39,228 bases of DNA from Chloroflexota bacterium (GTDB lineage: Bacteria; Chloroflexota; Dehalococcoidia; Lucifugimonadales; UBA3495): the NCBI GenBank assembly GCA_009840175.1, contig VXOI01000133.1, forward strand, positions 1 to 39,228, written 5' to 3'. Shown here in pieces: positions 16,291-24,655 of the stretch (position 1 is the stretch's first letter; every line of letters begins with the position of its first letter). The notes under the pieces are model-generated. The model did no database searches, had not been told where the DNA came from, and saw only the letters and a program-made list of their open reading frames with translations. Both the position numbers and the translations under genes were made by a program.

Positions 16291-17649
16291 TCACGCGCCA
16301 TCGCCCGCTTCCTCCAATATCTGCTCCGCTCGTGCCAGGGCCTCGGCCACCCGGCCTGGCGCGGTGCCGCCGGGGTTGTCCCGCGCCGCCGCCGAGGCCA
16401 TCGCCGTTATGCCGTAAACGCCGTTGTCGAAGAGCGGGGAGAACCGCCGGTAGTCGTCCAGTGGCAGGTCTTGCAACTTGATGCCCTCGTCATCGCAGTG
16501 GCGGCACAGCTCGCGCATGATGCCGTGAGCCTCTCGGAACGGTACTCCCTTGCCTACCAGATAGTCGGCTAAGTCGGTGGCCAGCATCCCGCTTTCCCCG
16601 GCCAGCGATTCCACCCGTTCCGTCTGCAACTCCAGGCCGGGCAGCATCGCCGCAAACACCGCGATGGTGGTTTGCAGCGTGTCTACCGTGTCGAAAAAGC
16701 CTTCCTTATCTTCCTGCAAGTCGCGGTTGTAGGTCAGAGGCAGCCCTTTCAGCGTGGTCAGCAGGCCCATCAGGTCGCCGTAGACGCGGCCGGTCTTGCC
16801 CCGGGCCAGTTCGGCGAAGTCGGGGTTGCGCTTCTGGGGCATGATGCTGCTGCCGGTGGTGAACTCGTCGGCCAGACGGATGAACCCGAACTCGCCGCTG
16901 GCCCACAGAATCAGCTCCTCCGACATCCGCGAGAAATGCATCATGCACAGGGCCGCCGCCGCCATGAACTCCACCACGAAGTCGCGGTCCGACACGGCGT
17001 CCATGCTGTTGGCGCTGATGCTGGAGAAACCCAGCTCCCACGCCAGGAACTCGCGGTCGGTGGGATACGGCACCCCGGCCAGCGCGCCGCTGCCCAGCGG
17101 CAGCACGTCGGCGCGGCGACGGCAGTCGTCCAGTCGCCCGATGTCCCGCTGGAACATCTCGAAGTAGGCCATCATGTGGTGGGCGAAGAGTACCGGCTGC
17201 GCCCGCTGCAAGTGGGTGTAACCGGGCATGACCACCTGCTGATAACGCCGGGCCAGCCCCAGCAGCGCCCGTTGCACCGCGCGTAGCCCGGCCACAGCCT
17301 CGCCAATGACCTCTCGGATGTAGAGCCGCATATCCAGCGCAATCTGGTCGTTGCGGGACCGCCCGGTGTGCAGCCGCCCAGCCGCCGGACCGATGAGCTG
17401 GTGCAGGCGCCGCTCGATGTTCATGTGCAGGTCTTCCAGAGAAGCGTCCCACGGGAAATCCCCGGACTCGATTTCCTGCTTGACGATGGCCAAACCGTCA
17501 ACTATGGCTGCGGCGTCTTCCTCACCGATGATACCCTGCTTCGCCAGCATCTGCGCGTGGGCGACCGACCCGGCGATGTCCTGCCGGTACAGGCGGCGGT
17601 CATAGTGGATGGAGACGGTGTAGGCGGAGAAGTCGTTTGCGTTGTTCAT
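16291..17649 (-). CDS. argH: argininosuccinate lyase
   Basis: Last enzyme of arginine synthesis, splitting argininosuccinate to arginine and fumarate; homotetramer of the fumarase/aspartase superfamily. Blocks: HTGRSRNDQ (residues 94-102), MPGYTHLQRAQPVLFAHH with the catalytic His, and the signature loop GSSIMPQKRNPD (267-277), where Arg replaces the usual second Lys. The C-terminal helical domain follows. ATG at 17649 is chosen because GGAAAG lies upstream and alignment starts at once (YTVSIHYDRRLY). A start at 17688 is also open. Either way the LWGGRF segment found at the N-terminus of most ArgH proteins is absent, so this copy is slightly short at that end. Divergent from the Uma2 gene at 17751. 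Confidence 0.95.
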   Translation of the reverse strand: MNNANDFSAYTVSIHYDRRLYRQDIAGSVAHAQMLAKQGIIGEEDAAAIVDGLAIVKQEIESGDFPWDASLEDLHMNIERRLHQLIGPAAGRLHTGRSRNDQIALDMRLYIREVIGEAVAGLRAVQRALLGLARRYQQVVMPGYTHLQRAQPVLFAHHMMAYFEMFQRDIGRLDDCRRRADVLPLGSGALAGVPYPTDREFLAWELGFSSISANSMDAVSDRDFVVEFMAAAALCMMHFSRMSEELILWASGEFGFIRLADEFTTGSSIMPQKRNPDFAELARGKTGRVYGDLMGLLTTLKGLPLTYNRDLQEDKEGFFDTVDTLQTTIAVFAAMLPGLELQTERVESLAGESGMLATDLADYLVGKGVPFREAHGIMRELCRHCDDEGIKLQDLPLDDYRRFSPLFDNGVYGITAMASAAARDNPGGTAPGRVAEALARAEQILEEAGDGA

Positions 17650-17750
17650 ACGGCTTTCCAATATAGCGCGGGCAGCTACGAGGCTCAAGAGCCGCTATGG
17701 TATGCTGGCAGCAGAAAAAGAGTGTCCGAGGATGGAACCGGAGGCGCTGC

Positions 17751-18317
17751 ATGGTAACGCAAAAGCCCAAACCCAAGCTCACCTACGAGGACTACGCTAA
17801 GACCCCCGACGATGAGCGGTGGGAGCTGATTGATGGGGAGTTGATAAATCGGGAGTTGGATATGGCGCCGTCAGCAAAGGAAGCCCATCAAAGGAACCAG
17901 ATGCAATTGGGTTCCCGGATGTTTTTTTTCACCTACGAAAACGATCTGGGGAGAGTCTATTCCGACTTCGACGTAGTGCTCTCGGACACGGACACCGTGC
18001 GGCCTGACCTGCTGTTTGTCTCCAAAGAGCGCCTGCATATCATCACAGATGACAATGTTCAGGGCGCCCCCGACCTCGTGGTGGAAATCCGCTCTCCCTC
18101 AACCGCCCGGCAGGACTGGACGGTTAAGCGCGAACTGTACGCTCGCCACGGCGTTGGGGAGTACTGGCTGGTTGACCCCGAAGCTGCCACCGTTGCCGTC
18201 CTGCTGCTGGATGAAGGGGAGTTGAAGGTTACGGGAGTCTACGGCGAAGGCGATACACTGTCCTCAGCGGTGATGAGCGGGTTCAGCATCGCGCTGGCCG
18301 ACATATTCCGGGGCTAA
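17751..18317 (+). CDS. Uma2-family (DUF820) restriction-endonuclease-fold protein
   Basis: Second Uma2 protein in the window, 188 residues. Blocks are KLTYEDYAKTPDDERWELID (Glu in the early motif), VRPDLLFVSKERL (the PD of the nuclease core), APDLVVEIRSPSTARQDW (ExR) and HGVGEYWLVDPEA. All residues of the PD-(D/E)XK-type site appear intact. The start at 17751 follows GGAGG by six bases; an earlier in-frame ATG has no ribosome site. It is only distantly similar to the copy at 7279, so they are not a recent duplication. Function of the family in the cell is unknown. Confidence 0.87.
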   Translation: MVTQKPKPKLTYEDYAKTPDDERWELIDGELINRELDMAPSAKEAHQRNQMQLGSRMFFFTYENDLGRVYSDFDVVLSDTDTVRPDLLFVSKERLHIITDDNVQGAPDLVVEIRSPSTARQDWTVKRELYARHGVGEYWLVDPEAATVAVLLLDEGELKVTGVYGEGDTLSSAVMSGFSIALADIFRG

Positions 18318-18359
18318 TATACCCCCCAAAGGTTCCGAATCCAAAGGCGAGGGTTTGCG

Positions 18360-18713
18360 ATGACATTGCTTGCCAGAGAGAGGTGCACTGCCTGCCGCCG
18401 CGACTCACCCAGCGTTACGTCCGACGATATCGCCGCGCTGCATCCGCAAACGCCGGAGTGGGAGCTGACAGAGATGGACAGCATCCCAAAACTTGCCCGC
18501 GTCTTCCAGTTCCCTAATTTCTCGCAGGCCCTTAAATTCACCAACTGCATCGGTGAACTAGCGGAAGAAGAAGGCCATCACCCCCGCCTTACAACCGAGT
18601 GGGGGCGCGTGCGCGTAGCTTGGTGGACTCACAAGATTCGCAACCTGCACCGCAATGACTTTGTTATGGCCGCCAAGACCGACGAAATTTATGTTGCCAT
18701 GTCTTCCGAGTAA
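18360..18713 (+). CDS. pterin-4a-carbinolamine dehydratase
   Basis: Small (117-residue) enzyme that dehydrates 4a-hydroxytetrahydropterin to quinonoid dihydropterin, recycling the pterin cofactor of aromatic amino acid hydroxylases. The active-site signature is EEEGHHPRLTTEWGRVRVAW (catalytic His pair), then THKIRNLHRNDFVMAAK with a further His and Asp. The N-terminus has a CTAC cysteine pair, as in several bacterial forms. No aromatic amino acid hydroxylase (phhA) is present in this window, so its partner is unknown; a role in molybdopterin or folate-related pterin handling has been proposed for orphan copies. Confidence 0.88.
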   Translation: MTLLARERCTACRRDSPSVTSDDIAALHPQTPEWELTEMDSIPKLARVFQFPNFSQALKFTNCIGELAEEEGHHPRLTTEWGRVRVAWWTHKIRNLHRNDFVMAAKTDEIYVAMSSE

Positions 18714-18762
18714 CTTTACAACCAGCCCTCCAACCCTGCTTGAACTCATCTGAGGCATATTA

Positions 18763-19782
18763 ATGAGAGTAACCCACCGTCTGGCGTCCCAGTCCCTGGC
18801 CGCCATCCCCGCCGAGGCTGCTTGGGCCGAAGCCATGGGCTACGAGGCCATCTCCAAGAACGAAACGGCCCACGACTCGTTCATTCCGCTGACGTTGGCT
18901 GCCACCTCCACCACCCGCGCCATGCTGCAAACCAGCGTCGCCATAGCCTTCCCCCGCTCGCCGATGATTGCGGCCTACACCGCCCGCGACTTGCAGGACC
19001 TCTCCAAGGGCCGCTTTCGGCTGGGGCTGGGAACGCAGGTTAAGGGGCACATCGAGCGGCGCTTTTCCACGTCGTGGGAGTCGCCCGGCCCCCGGCTGCG
19101 CGAGTATGTGCAAGCCTTGAAGAGCATCTGGGCGGCATGGGAGACGGGCGAGCGGCTGGACTATCAGGGCAAGCACTACCAGTTCTCGTTGATGACACCC
19201 TTCTTCAGTCCCGGCTCCGGCGAATACCCGCCGCCGCCCGTCTTCACCGCCGCGGTCAACGCCTACAACTGCCAGGTGGCCGGCGAAGTGGCCGACGGTC
19301 TTATGCTGCACAGCCTGACCTCGCCCGAATACGTCCGCGACGTGGTGCGACCGGCGCTGGCTCGCGGAGCGGAACGCGCGGGACGCGACGCTGGTAATAT
19401 CACCGTGAGCGGTGGCGGATTCCTCATAACTGGCCCCAACAAGGTGTCGCTGCGGGCGGCGCAGGCAGAGGTGCGCCGCCGCATCGCCTTCTACGCCTCC
19501 ACTCGCACTTACCACTCTGTTCTGGCGCCCCACGGTTTCGAGGAAATCGGGCAGCGCCTCCACGAAATGTCCCTGCGCGGCGAGTGGGGTGAGATGGGCG
19601 AGTTGGTCAGCGACGAAATGCTGCACGCCTTCGCCGTCTCCGGCGAGTACGACGAAATCGCCGGGGAGTTCGCCAAGCGCTACGGCGGGTTGGTGGACGA
19701 AGCCAGCTTTACGCTGTATTCCGAACAGCCGCCCAACGAGGTGGAACTGCGGCGTATCATCCGCGATTTTCGGGATTTGTAG
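18763..19782 (+). CDS. LLM-class (luciferase-like) F420-dependent oxidoreductase
   Basis: A 339-residue TIM-barrel flavin/F420 oxidoreductase of the luciferase-like superfamily. It contains EAAWAEAMGYEAISKNETAH, a typical first beta-alpha unit, then SVAIAFPRSPMIAAYTARDL, GRFRLGLGTQVKGHIERRFS and YVQALKSIW. These blocks are strongly reminiscent of the TIGR03617-type F420-dependent subfamily. Length is normal. No F420 biosynthesis genes are seen nearby, so cofactor assignment rests on subfamily resemblance. Reaction unknown; such enzymes often reduce or oxidise small organic molecules. The next gene starts 80 bases downstream, after a hairpin repeat. A second LLM gene begins at 38594. Confidence 0.88.
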   Translation: MRVTHRLASQSLAAIPAEAAWAEAMGYEAISKNETAHDSFIPLTLAATSTTRAMLQTSVAIAFPRSPMIAAYTARDLQDLSKGRFRLGLGTQVKGHIERRFSTSWESPGPRLREYVQALKSIWAAWETGERLDYQGKHYQFSLMTPFFSPGSGEYPPPPVFTAAVNAYNCQVAGEVADGLMLHSLTSPEYVRDVVRPALARGAERAGRDAGNITVSGGGFLITGPNKVSLRAAQAEVRRRIAFYASTRTYHSVLAPHGFEEIGQRLHEMSLRGEWGEMGELVSDEMLHAFAVSGEYDEIAGEFAKRYGGLVDEASFTLYSEQPPNEVELRRIIRDFRDL

Positions 19783-19796
19783 AGGTTCGAGGAACG

Positions 19797-19832
19797 CCCT
19801 CACCCTAACCCTCTCCCTCTGGGAGAGGGAAT
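19797..19832 (+). repeat. dispersed hairpin repeat, copy 4
   Basis: Near-consensus copy: CCCTCACCCTAACCCTCTCC then CTCTGGGAGAGGGAATC, between the LLM and UROD/MetE-like genes. Arms CCCTCTCCC and GGGAGAGGG pair perfectly. Confidence 0.9.
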
Positions 19833-19862
19833 CTTCTTTATCCTCTCGATGATGGAGGGGCT

Positions 19863-20921
19863 ATGAGCGCCAACGCCAGCCACGCTCACCTGGTCGGGTC
19901 AGTTCCCCTTGCCGATTCCGAGACGGTGTTCCGCACGGTCTGCGCCGAGCTCGGCCAACACATGAGGCGCATACCCGACGGCGAGACCGGCGAGCGCATC
20001 CGATGGATATGGTTCCAGCGCGATATGCTGTGGAATCACCCGGGCATGGAGGAAGACCCCGACGCCGGGCTGTACGCCGTGTACCAGTGGGATGGCAAGC
20101 TGCTGCGCGAAACGCCCTACGTGCGCATCAAGCCGTCGGTAGACCCTGACACCCTGCATTTCCCCACGGGCTACGCCGAAGCCGCGGCGGCATCCTACGC
20201 TACCTACTCGCGTCTCAGAGATGAAGGTGCAATCGGTCCCGACACTCGCTTCCAGGTGTCTTTGCCCACGCCTATGTCCACCGGCTACATGTACGTCAGC
20301 CAGGCATCCCGCGACGCCTACCTCCCGGCCTACGAGCGTTCTTTGCTGGAAGCGGTGGACGGCATCCTGGCCGCCATACCCCACGACCGGCTGTCCATCC
20401 AGTGGGACGTCTGTCAGGAAGTCCTGCTCTTTGAGGACTACTTTCCCTATCGCCCCGACGACTACAAGGAGCAGGTGTTCAGTCTGCTGTCGCGGTTGGG
20501 GGGAAGAGTTCCGGAAAGCGTGGATTTGGGCTACCACCTGTGCTACGGTTCCCCCGCCGACGAACACCTGATTATGCCGAAGGACATGGGCATCCTTGTG
20601 GAAATCAGCAACGGCATATCCTCCGGCTTGGGCCGCCGCTTGGACTTCATGCATATGCCCGTGCCGAAAGCCCGCACCGACCGGTCCTACTTTGAGCCGC
20701 TGCGGAGATTGAATCTGACGGACAGCACTGAGCTAATCCTGGGCCTGATTCACTTCGGCGACACGGAGGGTGACGCGGCCCGAATCGCAGCGGCAAGAGA
20801 ATTCGTCCCCATGTTTGGCATAGCCAGCGAATGCGGCTGGGGCCGCACCGACCCGCAGCGCGTTCCCGGCCTGCTGGCAAGCCACCGCCTCGCCGTGGAA
20901 CACCTGAACCGGGGGAACTGA
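19863..20921 (+). CDS. UROD/MetE-like superfamily protein, function unknown
   Basis: A 352-residue protein that begins HAHLVGSVPLADSETVFRTV and continues MRRIPDGETGERIRWIWFQR, a pattern seen in uncharacterised bacterial proteins. The distribution of barrel strands (VSLPTPMSTGY, LSIQWDVCQEV, VDLGYHLCYGSP, LGLIHFGDTEGDAARI, FGIASECGWGR) matches the uroporphyrinogen decarboxylase / cobalamin-independent methionine synthase barrel. The last block contains a Cys and acidic residues where MetE-type enzymes bind zinc, but the full His-Cys-Cys zinc set is not obvious. ATG follows GGAGGGGCT closely. It may form an operon with the upstream LLM oxidoreductase, but the substrate is not known. Confidence 0.72.
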   Translation: MSANASHAHLVGSVPLADSETVFRTVCAELGQHMRRIPDGETGERIRWIWFQRDMLWNHPGMEEDPDAGLYAVYQWDGKLLRETPYVRIKPSVDPDTLHFPTGYAEAAAASYATYSRLRDEGAIGPDTRFQVSLPTPMSTGYMYVSQASRDAYLPAYERSLLEAVDGILAAIPHDRLSIQWDVCQEVLLFEDYFPYRPDDYKEQVFSLLSRLGGRVPESVDLGYHLCYGSPADEHLIMPKDMGILVEISNGISSGLGRRLDFMHMPVPKARTDRSYFEPLRRLNLTDSTELILGLIHFGDTEGDAARIAAAREFVPMFGIASECGWGRTDPQRVPGLLASHRLAVEHLNRGN

Positions 20922-20947
20922 CTATATACTCTGTTAGACCCCGCCCG

Positions 20948-20970
20948 TCATTCCCTGCAGGCAGGAATGA
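20948..20970. repeat. palindromic hairpin between convergent genes (CGTCATTCC-type repeat)
   Basis: TCATTCC ... GGAATGA with an inner TGC / GCA stem. Resembles the widespread genomic repeat reading CGTCATTCC-CGC-GGAATG. Located between two convergent genes, so it could end transcription from either side. Confidence 0.6.
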
Positions 20971-20982
20971 TGGGTAGAGCAA

Positions 20983-21795
20983 TCAGCTATAAAGCAACTG
21001 CCAGTCCAGGTTGCCCAGTCCGAACCGGATTCGCCGGAAGCCTTCGGTGTATTCAATTCCGGTCAGGTCCTTGTAACGGGTGGCGTTGTTGCTGATGCGG
21101 GACAGGCGTTCCTCGGTCGTAGCGGGTGACATCTGGCTGGCGTGAGCTTCCAGAGACAGTGTTTTGGCTTCTAGGTAGTCGCCGATTTCGATGAACACGT
21201 CCGGCGACTCGCTGCCCCACATATACGCCTGCTCCACCATGTGCGGCTCCAGCCCCTCTTCGGTGATTTGCTCCGGGAAGTGCTGGTAGCTCCAGGCGTA
21301 GGTGAAGGCGGCGTCCAGGGCCACCTGCCCGCTCATCCTGTGATCGCGGTGGGTGTGGCTGGTGCTGCGGTAGGGGTCTATGCACATGATCAGGTCGGGC
21401 TTGTACTGGCGTATGGCCCGCGTCACCTGGCTGCGGAACAGCATGGTGTCTTCCAACCCTCCGTCGGGATGCCGCAGGAATACAATGTCCTTGGCGCCAA
21501 CGATGTCGGAGGCGGCGCGTTGCTCCACCTCGCGGGTGGCCGCCAGTGTCTCCGGGGTCATGTCGCGTTCCGAAGTGCCCTTGTTGCCGTTGGTGCACAT
21601 GACCACTACGGCTTCCGTGCCGAATTCCTTGACCCACTTGGCCAGCGCACCGCCGCAACCGCCCTCGCAGTCATCGGGATGGGGAGTGACGGCCAACGCC
21701 ACCCGGGGAGCAGTAGTGACTATCTCGAAATCGGGAGAAATTGAAGTCGCAGGTACAGAGGGGCCGGACATACCGAATTGGGTGTTTTGCAGCAT
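20983..21795 (-). CDS. PIG-L / LmbE-family deacetylase
   Basis: Zinc-dependent N-acetyl hydrolase of 270 residues, from the family that includes GlcNAc-PI deacetylase, MshB and BshB. The zinc motif is VTPHPDDCEGGCGG (HPDD at about residue 39), the third ligand lies in SHTHRDHRMSG, and the intervening strand VVVMCTNGNKGTSE is typical. The C-terminal half (AYMWGSESPDVFIEIGDYLEAK) is also typical of this LmbE branch. A substrate such as an N-acetylated sugar or bacillithiol-type precursor is possible but unproven. ATG at 21795 has AAAGG nearby; a second ATG lies eight codons in. It follows the unknown gene at 21835-22521 by 39 bases, probably in one transcript. Confidence 0.88.
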   Translation of the reverse strand: MLQNTQFGMSGPSVPATSISPDFEIVTTAPRVALAVTPHPDDCEGGCGGALAKWVKEFGTEAVVVMCTNGNKGTSERDMTPETLAATREVEQRAASDIVGAKDIVFLRHPDGGLEDTMLFRSQVTRAIRQYKPDLIMCIDPYRSTSHTHRDHRMSGQVALDAAFTYAWSYQHFPEQITEEGLEPHMVEQAYMWGSESPDVFIEIGDYLEAKTLSLEAHASQMSPATTEERLSRISNNATRYKDLTGIEYTEGFRRIRFGLGNLDWQLLYS

Positions 21796-21834
21796 TCGCC
21801 TTTCCAGTTTCAGTTGCGAGGTAAACGGAAGTCC

Positions 21835-22521
21835 CTAACCGCCCATCGTAACCGAGCGGCCGAGGTCGGTGGCGGCGTAGCGGCCCGAACGGCCGGGGAT
21901 GCGTTCCAGCCAGCCGAACTTGGAGCGGGCGGCGTTGCGCAGCGTTTGGGTAAAGCTGTTTGCGCGCCGCCAGCCAGCCAGGTCGAACAGTTCGCCCAGC
22001 TCGTCGGCGTTCACTCCATCGGCTCTGAAGAACCTGCCGGCTCCTTCCGCGGCCACCACCACCCGGCGCATATCGCCCATGGGGTTGATGCTCTGACAGA
22101 AAGCGGTGAAGTCCTCTCGCGACTCTGGCGTCTGGGCTTCCAGCAACAGCCCGTCTTCGTCGGGGTCGCTGGTGGGAATCATGGGTGGTGAGAACATACC
22201 ACTGGCCACAGGCGCCGCGGGCTGGGGCTGCTGGGCGGAGTGGGCCAGCGCGCCATTGGAGTGCTGGCCGTTGGAAGGTTGGAGGTGAGTTGCGCCGTTG
22301 GAATGCGGCGGCGCAGCCGACTGCTCTGCCGTTCCATCGGTACTTTTTTCCACTACACCGTTATGCCCGTTGGCGACGGGGGCCGCAGGTACACTCACCG
22401 AGACGCTTTCATTGGACGCGGATTCCAGCAACATACCCAGCACCCGGTTGATTACGTCGAATTCGTCCGATTCCAACGCAACCTGGGTATTATTAGGTAG
22501 AGATATGGTGAGTTTTACCAT
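21835..22521 (-). CDS. unknown protein: short beta N-terminus, low-complexity linker, winged-helix-like C-terminus
   Basis: A 228-residue protein that I do not recognise. Residues 1-35 (MVKLTISLPNNTQVALESDE and the helix after it) look like a small alpha/beta module. About residues 40-115 are an Asn/Gly/His/Gln/Ser/Pro/Ala-rich linker with SNG repeated four times (SNGATHLQPSNGQHSNGAL). From residue 130 a compact domain follows: DFTAFCQSINPMGDMRRVVV, then ELFDLAGWRRANSFTQTLRN, then KFGWLERIPGRSGRYAATDL. The order of helices followed by a basic beta-hairpin suggests a winged-helix DNA-binding fold. It lies between uvrC and the PIG-L gene on the same strand and has its own promoter-like region with a palindrome. 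Function not assigned. Confidence 0.75.
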   Translation of the reverse strand: MVKLTISLPNNTQVALESDEFDVINRVLGMLLESASNESVSVSVPAAPVANGHNGVVEKSTDGTAEQSAAPPHSNGATHLQPSNGQHSNGALAHSAQQPQPAAPVASGMFSPPMIPTSDPDEDGLLLEAQTPESREDFTAFCQSINPMGDMRRVVVAAEGAGRFFRADGVNADELGELFDLAGWRRANSFTQTLRNAARSKFGWLERIPGRSGRYAATDLGRSVTMGG

Positions 22522-22586
22522 GTCTTGCCCGTCAAGATTGGCCGAGTTCGCTGCTCCTGCTTTCCGCTATCATACCTTCTCACGAC

Positions 22587-22614
22587 AGATTATGCCAACT
22601 ACCTTTGTTGGCAA
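22587..22614 (-). promoter_or_regulatory. promoter with embedded 7-bp palindrome (operator) upstream of unknown gene
   Basis: On the minus strand TTGCCA (-35), 16 bases, TAATCT (-10). Between and overlapping them is the perfect inverted repeat TGCCAAC, seven bases, GTTGGCA (22593-22613). The palindrome covers the spacer, the classic position for a repressor operator. It lies about 70 bases before the gene at 21835-22521. Confidence 0.5.
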
Positions 22615-22711
22615 TTTTTACATTTTGACACAGATTGCCTCTTGAATATGGCAAAAGAAGAGGGGCCGGAGGTTGCCCGGGGACACAGAAGTGTAGTTCG
22701 CTGGCGAAAGG

Positions 22712-24634
22712 CTATACCGTCTGCTTAAGGCGGATCGCCAGCGAGCGGGTCATACCTGGAACGGCGGCTATCTCGTCTACCGCCGCTTCCTTGATGCCCT
22801 TGAGGGAGCCGAAACGTCGCATCAGCATCCGCTTGCGCTTTGACCCGATGCCGCTGACCAGGTCCAGCGGCGAGCCGAGGCTGCTCTTGCTGCGCAGATT
22901 GCGGTGGTAGGTGATGGCGAAACGGTGGGCCTCGTCGCGGATTCGCTGCACCAGGTAAAGGGCCTGCGAGTCGCGGGGCAGGATGATCGGCTCCGGCGTG
23001 TGCGGCACGAAGAGCCATTCGTTTTCCTTGGCCAGCGAGGCCAGCGGTATGTCTTCCAACCCCAGCTCCAGCATCACTTCCAGCGCCGCTGATAGCTGTC
23101 CCTTCCCTCCGTCAATCAGCACCAGGTCCGGAATGGCGGCCCAGCCCTCCTGCGCCGGTCGTTGGGCAGCATCCTCTTCCCCGATTTCCCCTGCTTCGTC
23201 GGCCTGGCTATCCCCGGCGGACTGACGGGCGGCGGCTAGGCGCTTGAAGCGGCGGCGCAACACTTCGCGCATACTGTCGAAGTCGTCCACACCCTCCACC
23301 GTCTTTATCTTGAACCGCCGGTACTGGGAGCGCTTGGGCTGGCCCTCCTCGAAAACCACCATGCTGGCCACGGTGTTGCTGCCCTGAATGTGGGAAATGT
23401 CGTAGCACTCCATCCGGTTCAGCGGTAGCGGCAGGGATAGTTCTTCCTCCAGTTCCCCGGTGGCCTGTTGGATGACGTCCCGGTTGTCCAGCCACTTGAT
23501 GCGGTGTTGCGCCAGGCCCTGCCGGGCGTTGTCGGCCACGGTTTCCACCAGTTGCTTGTTCACCCCCCGCTGCGGCCAGACCAGGCGCACCGCGCCACCC
23601 CGTAAACCGCGCAGCCACTCCGTCACCACTTCCTCATCCTCGACCGGATGCTGGGTGACTATTCTCGGCGGAATGGTCAGGGCCGAGCCGTAGAACTGCT
23701 TGATGAACTGGCCGATGACCACGCCCGGCGTGTCGTCTTGTGCTCCTTCCATGAAGAAGTGCTCGCGCCCGATGAGCTTCCCCTTGCGGATGAAGAACAC
23801 TTCCACCCAGGCTTCCGCGGAGCCTTGTGCCAGCGCTATGACGTCCATGCCGGCCTGCCACGGGTGGTTCTTGTCGACCTCCGGGCCGGAGTCAACCTTG
23901 ATGCGACGTTCCTCCGCCACTCGCTCCACCGCCTTGATGCGGTCGCGCAGCACCGCTGCCCGCTCGAACTCCAGCCGTTCGGCGGCTTGGGTCATGTTCT
24001 CTTCCAGGTCCTGGGTGACGGCCTCGGTGTCGCCCTCCATGAACATGATGACCTGGTCAATGACCTGCGCGTAGTCCTCGCGGCTGGCGTACCCGGTGCA
24101 GGGGGCCACGCAGCGGTTGATGTAATACTCCAGGCAGGGGCGCGGGTCGTTCCCGGTGATGGTCTTGGTGCAGGAACGGTAGGGGAAGAGCCGCTTCACC
24201 AGGTCCATGGACTTGCGGACGGTGTTGGCCGTTGCAAAGGGCCCGAAATATCGCGCGCCGTCCTTGGCGACTCTCCGGGTGATGTAGACGCGGGGGAAGT
24301 TCTCGTTGAGGTCTATCTTAAGGTAAGGATAGGTCTTGTCGTCTTTGAGGCGAGCGTTGTAGCGGGGCTTGTAGCGCTTGATGAGGGTGTTTTCCAGTAT
24401 CAGCGCCTCCGCCTCGGTGTCGGTGACGATGTACTCGAAGTCGTGGACATGGCCCATCATCCGCCGCGTCTTGTTGGCCTGCGCGGAAGGCGAGCCGAAG
24501 TAGCTGCGAAGTCGGTTGCGAAGCACACTGGCCTTGCCGACGTACAGCACAGTACCCCGGACGTCCTTCATCAGGTAGACGCCCGGGCGCTCCGGTGTGG
24601 CCTCAAGCCTTTGCTCGACGAGGGGTAGAGGCAT
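22712..24634 (-). CDS. uvrC: excinuclease ABC subunit C
   Basis: UvrC makes the two incisions around a DNA lesion during nucleotide excision repair, with UvrA and UvrB. The 640-residue protein has the GIY-YIG nuclease at the start (GVYLMKDVRGTVLYVGKASV, residues 19-38), a Cys cluster (CLEYYINRCVAPCTG), and the UVR motif for UvrB contact (AERLEFERAAVLRDRIKAVE). The C-terminal RNase H-like nuclease has CYDISHIQGSNTVASMVVFE and LVLIDGGKGQLSAAL. Two helix-hairpin-helix motifs close the protein (VSGIGSKRKRMLMRRFG and VPGMTRSLAIRLKQ). An insert rich in Ala, Gln and Glu (about residues 470-500) separates the RNase H motifs. Starts 21 bases after the tail-anchored protein gene. Confidence 0.97.
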   Translation of the reverse strand: MPLPLVEQRLEATPERPGVYLMKDVRGTVLYVGKASVLRNRLRSYFGSPSAQANKTRRMMGHVHDFEYIVTDTEAEALILENTLIKRYKPRYNARLKDDKTYPYLKIDLNENFPRVYITRRVAKDGARYFGPFATANTVRKSMDLVKRLFPYRSCTKTITGNDPRPCLEYYINRCVAPCTGYASREDYAQVIDQVIMFMEGDTEAVTQDLEENMTQAAERLEFERAAVLRDRIKAVERVAEERRIKVDSGPEVDKNHPWQAGMDVIALAQGSAEAWVEVFFIRKGKLIGREHFFMEGAQDDTPGVVIGQFIKQFYGSALTIPPRIVTQHPVEDEEVVTEWLRGLRGGAVRLVWPQRGVNKQLVETVADNARQGLAQHRIKWLDNRDVIQQATGELEEELSLPLPLNRMECYDISHIQGSNTVASMVVFEEGQPKRSQYRRFKIKTVEGVDDFDSMREVLRRRFKRLAAARQSAGDSQADEAGEIGEEDAAQRPAQEGWAAIPDLVLIDGGKGQLSAALEVMLELGLEDIPLASLAKENEWLFVPHTPEPIILPRDSQALYLVQRIRDEAHRFAITYHRNLRSKSSLGSPLDLVSGIGSKRKRMLMRRFGSLKGIKEAAVDEIAAVPGMTRSLAIRLKQTV

Positions 24635-24655
24635 GGCAACCCGCGCGGCAGGATG

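Noticed and set aside
7279-18317. A defence island made of Uma2, HicBA and other nuclease genes
   Set aside because: The genes are scattered singly among housekeeping genes on both strands with no shared operon.
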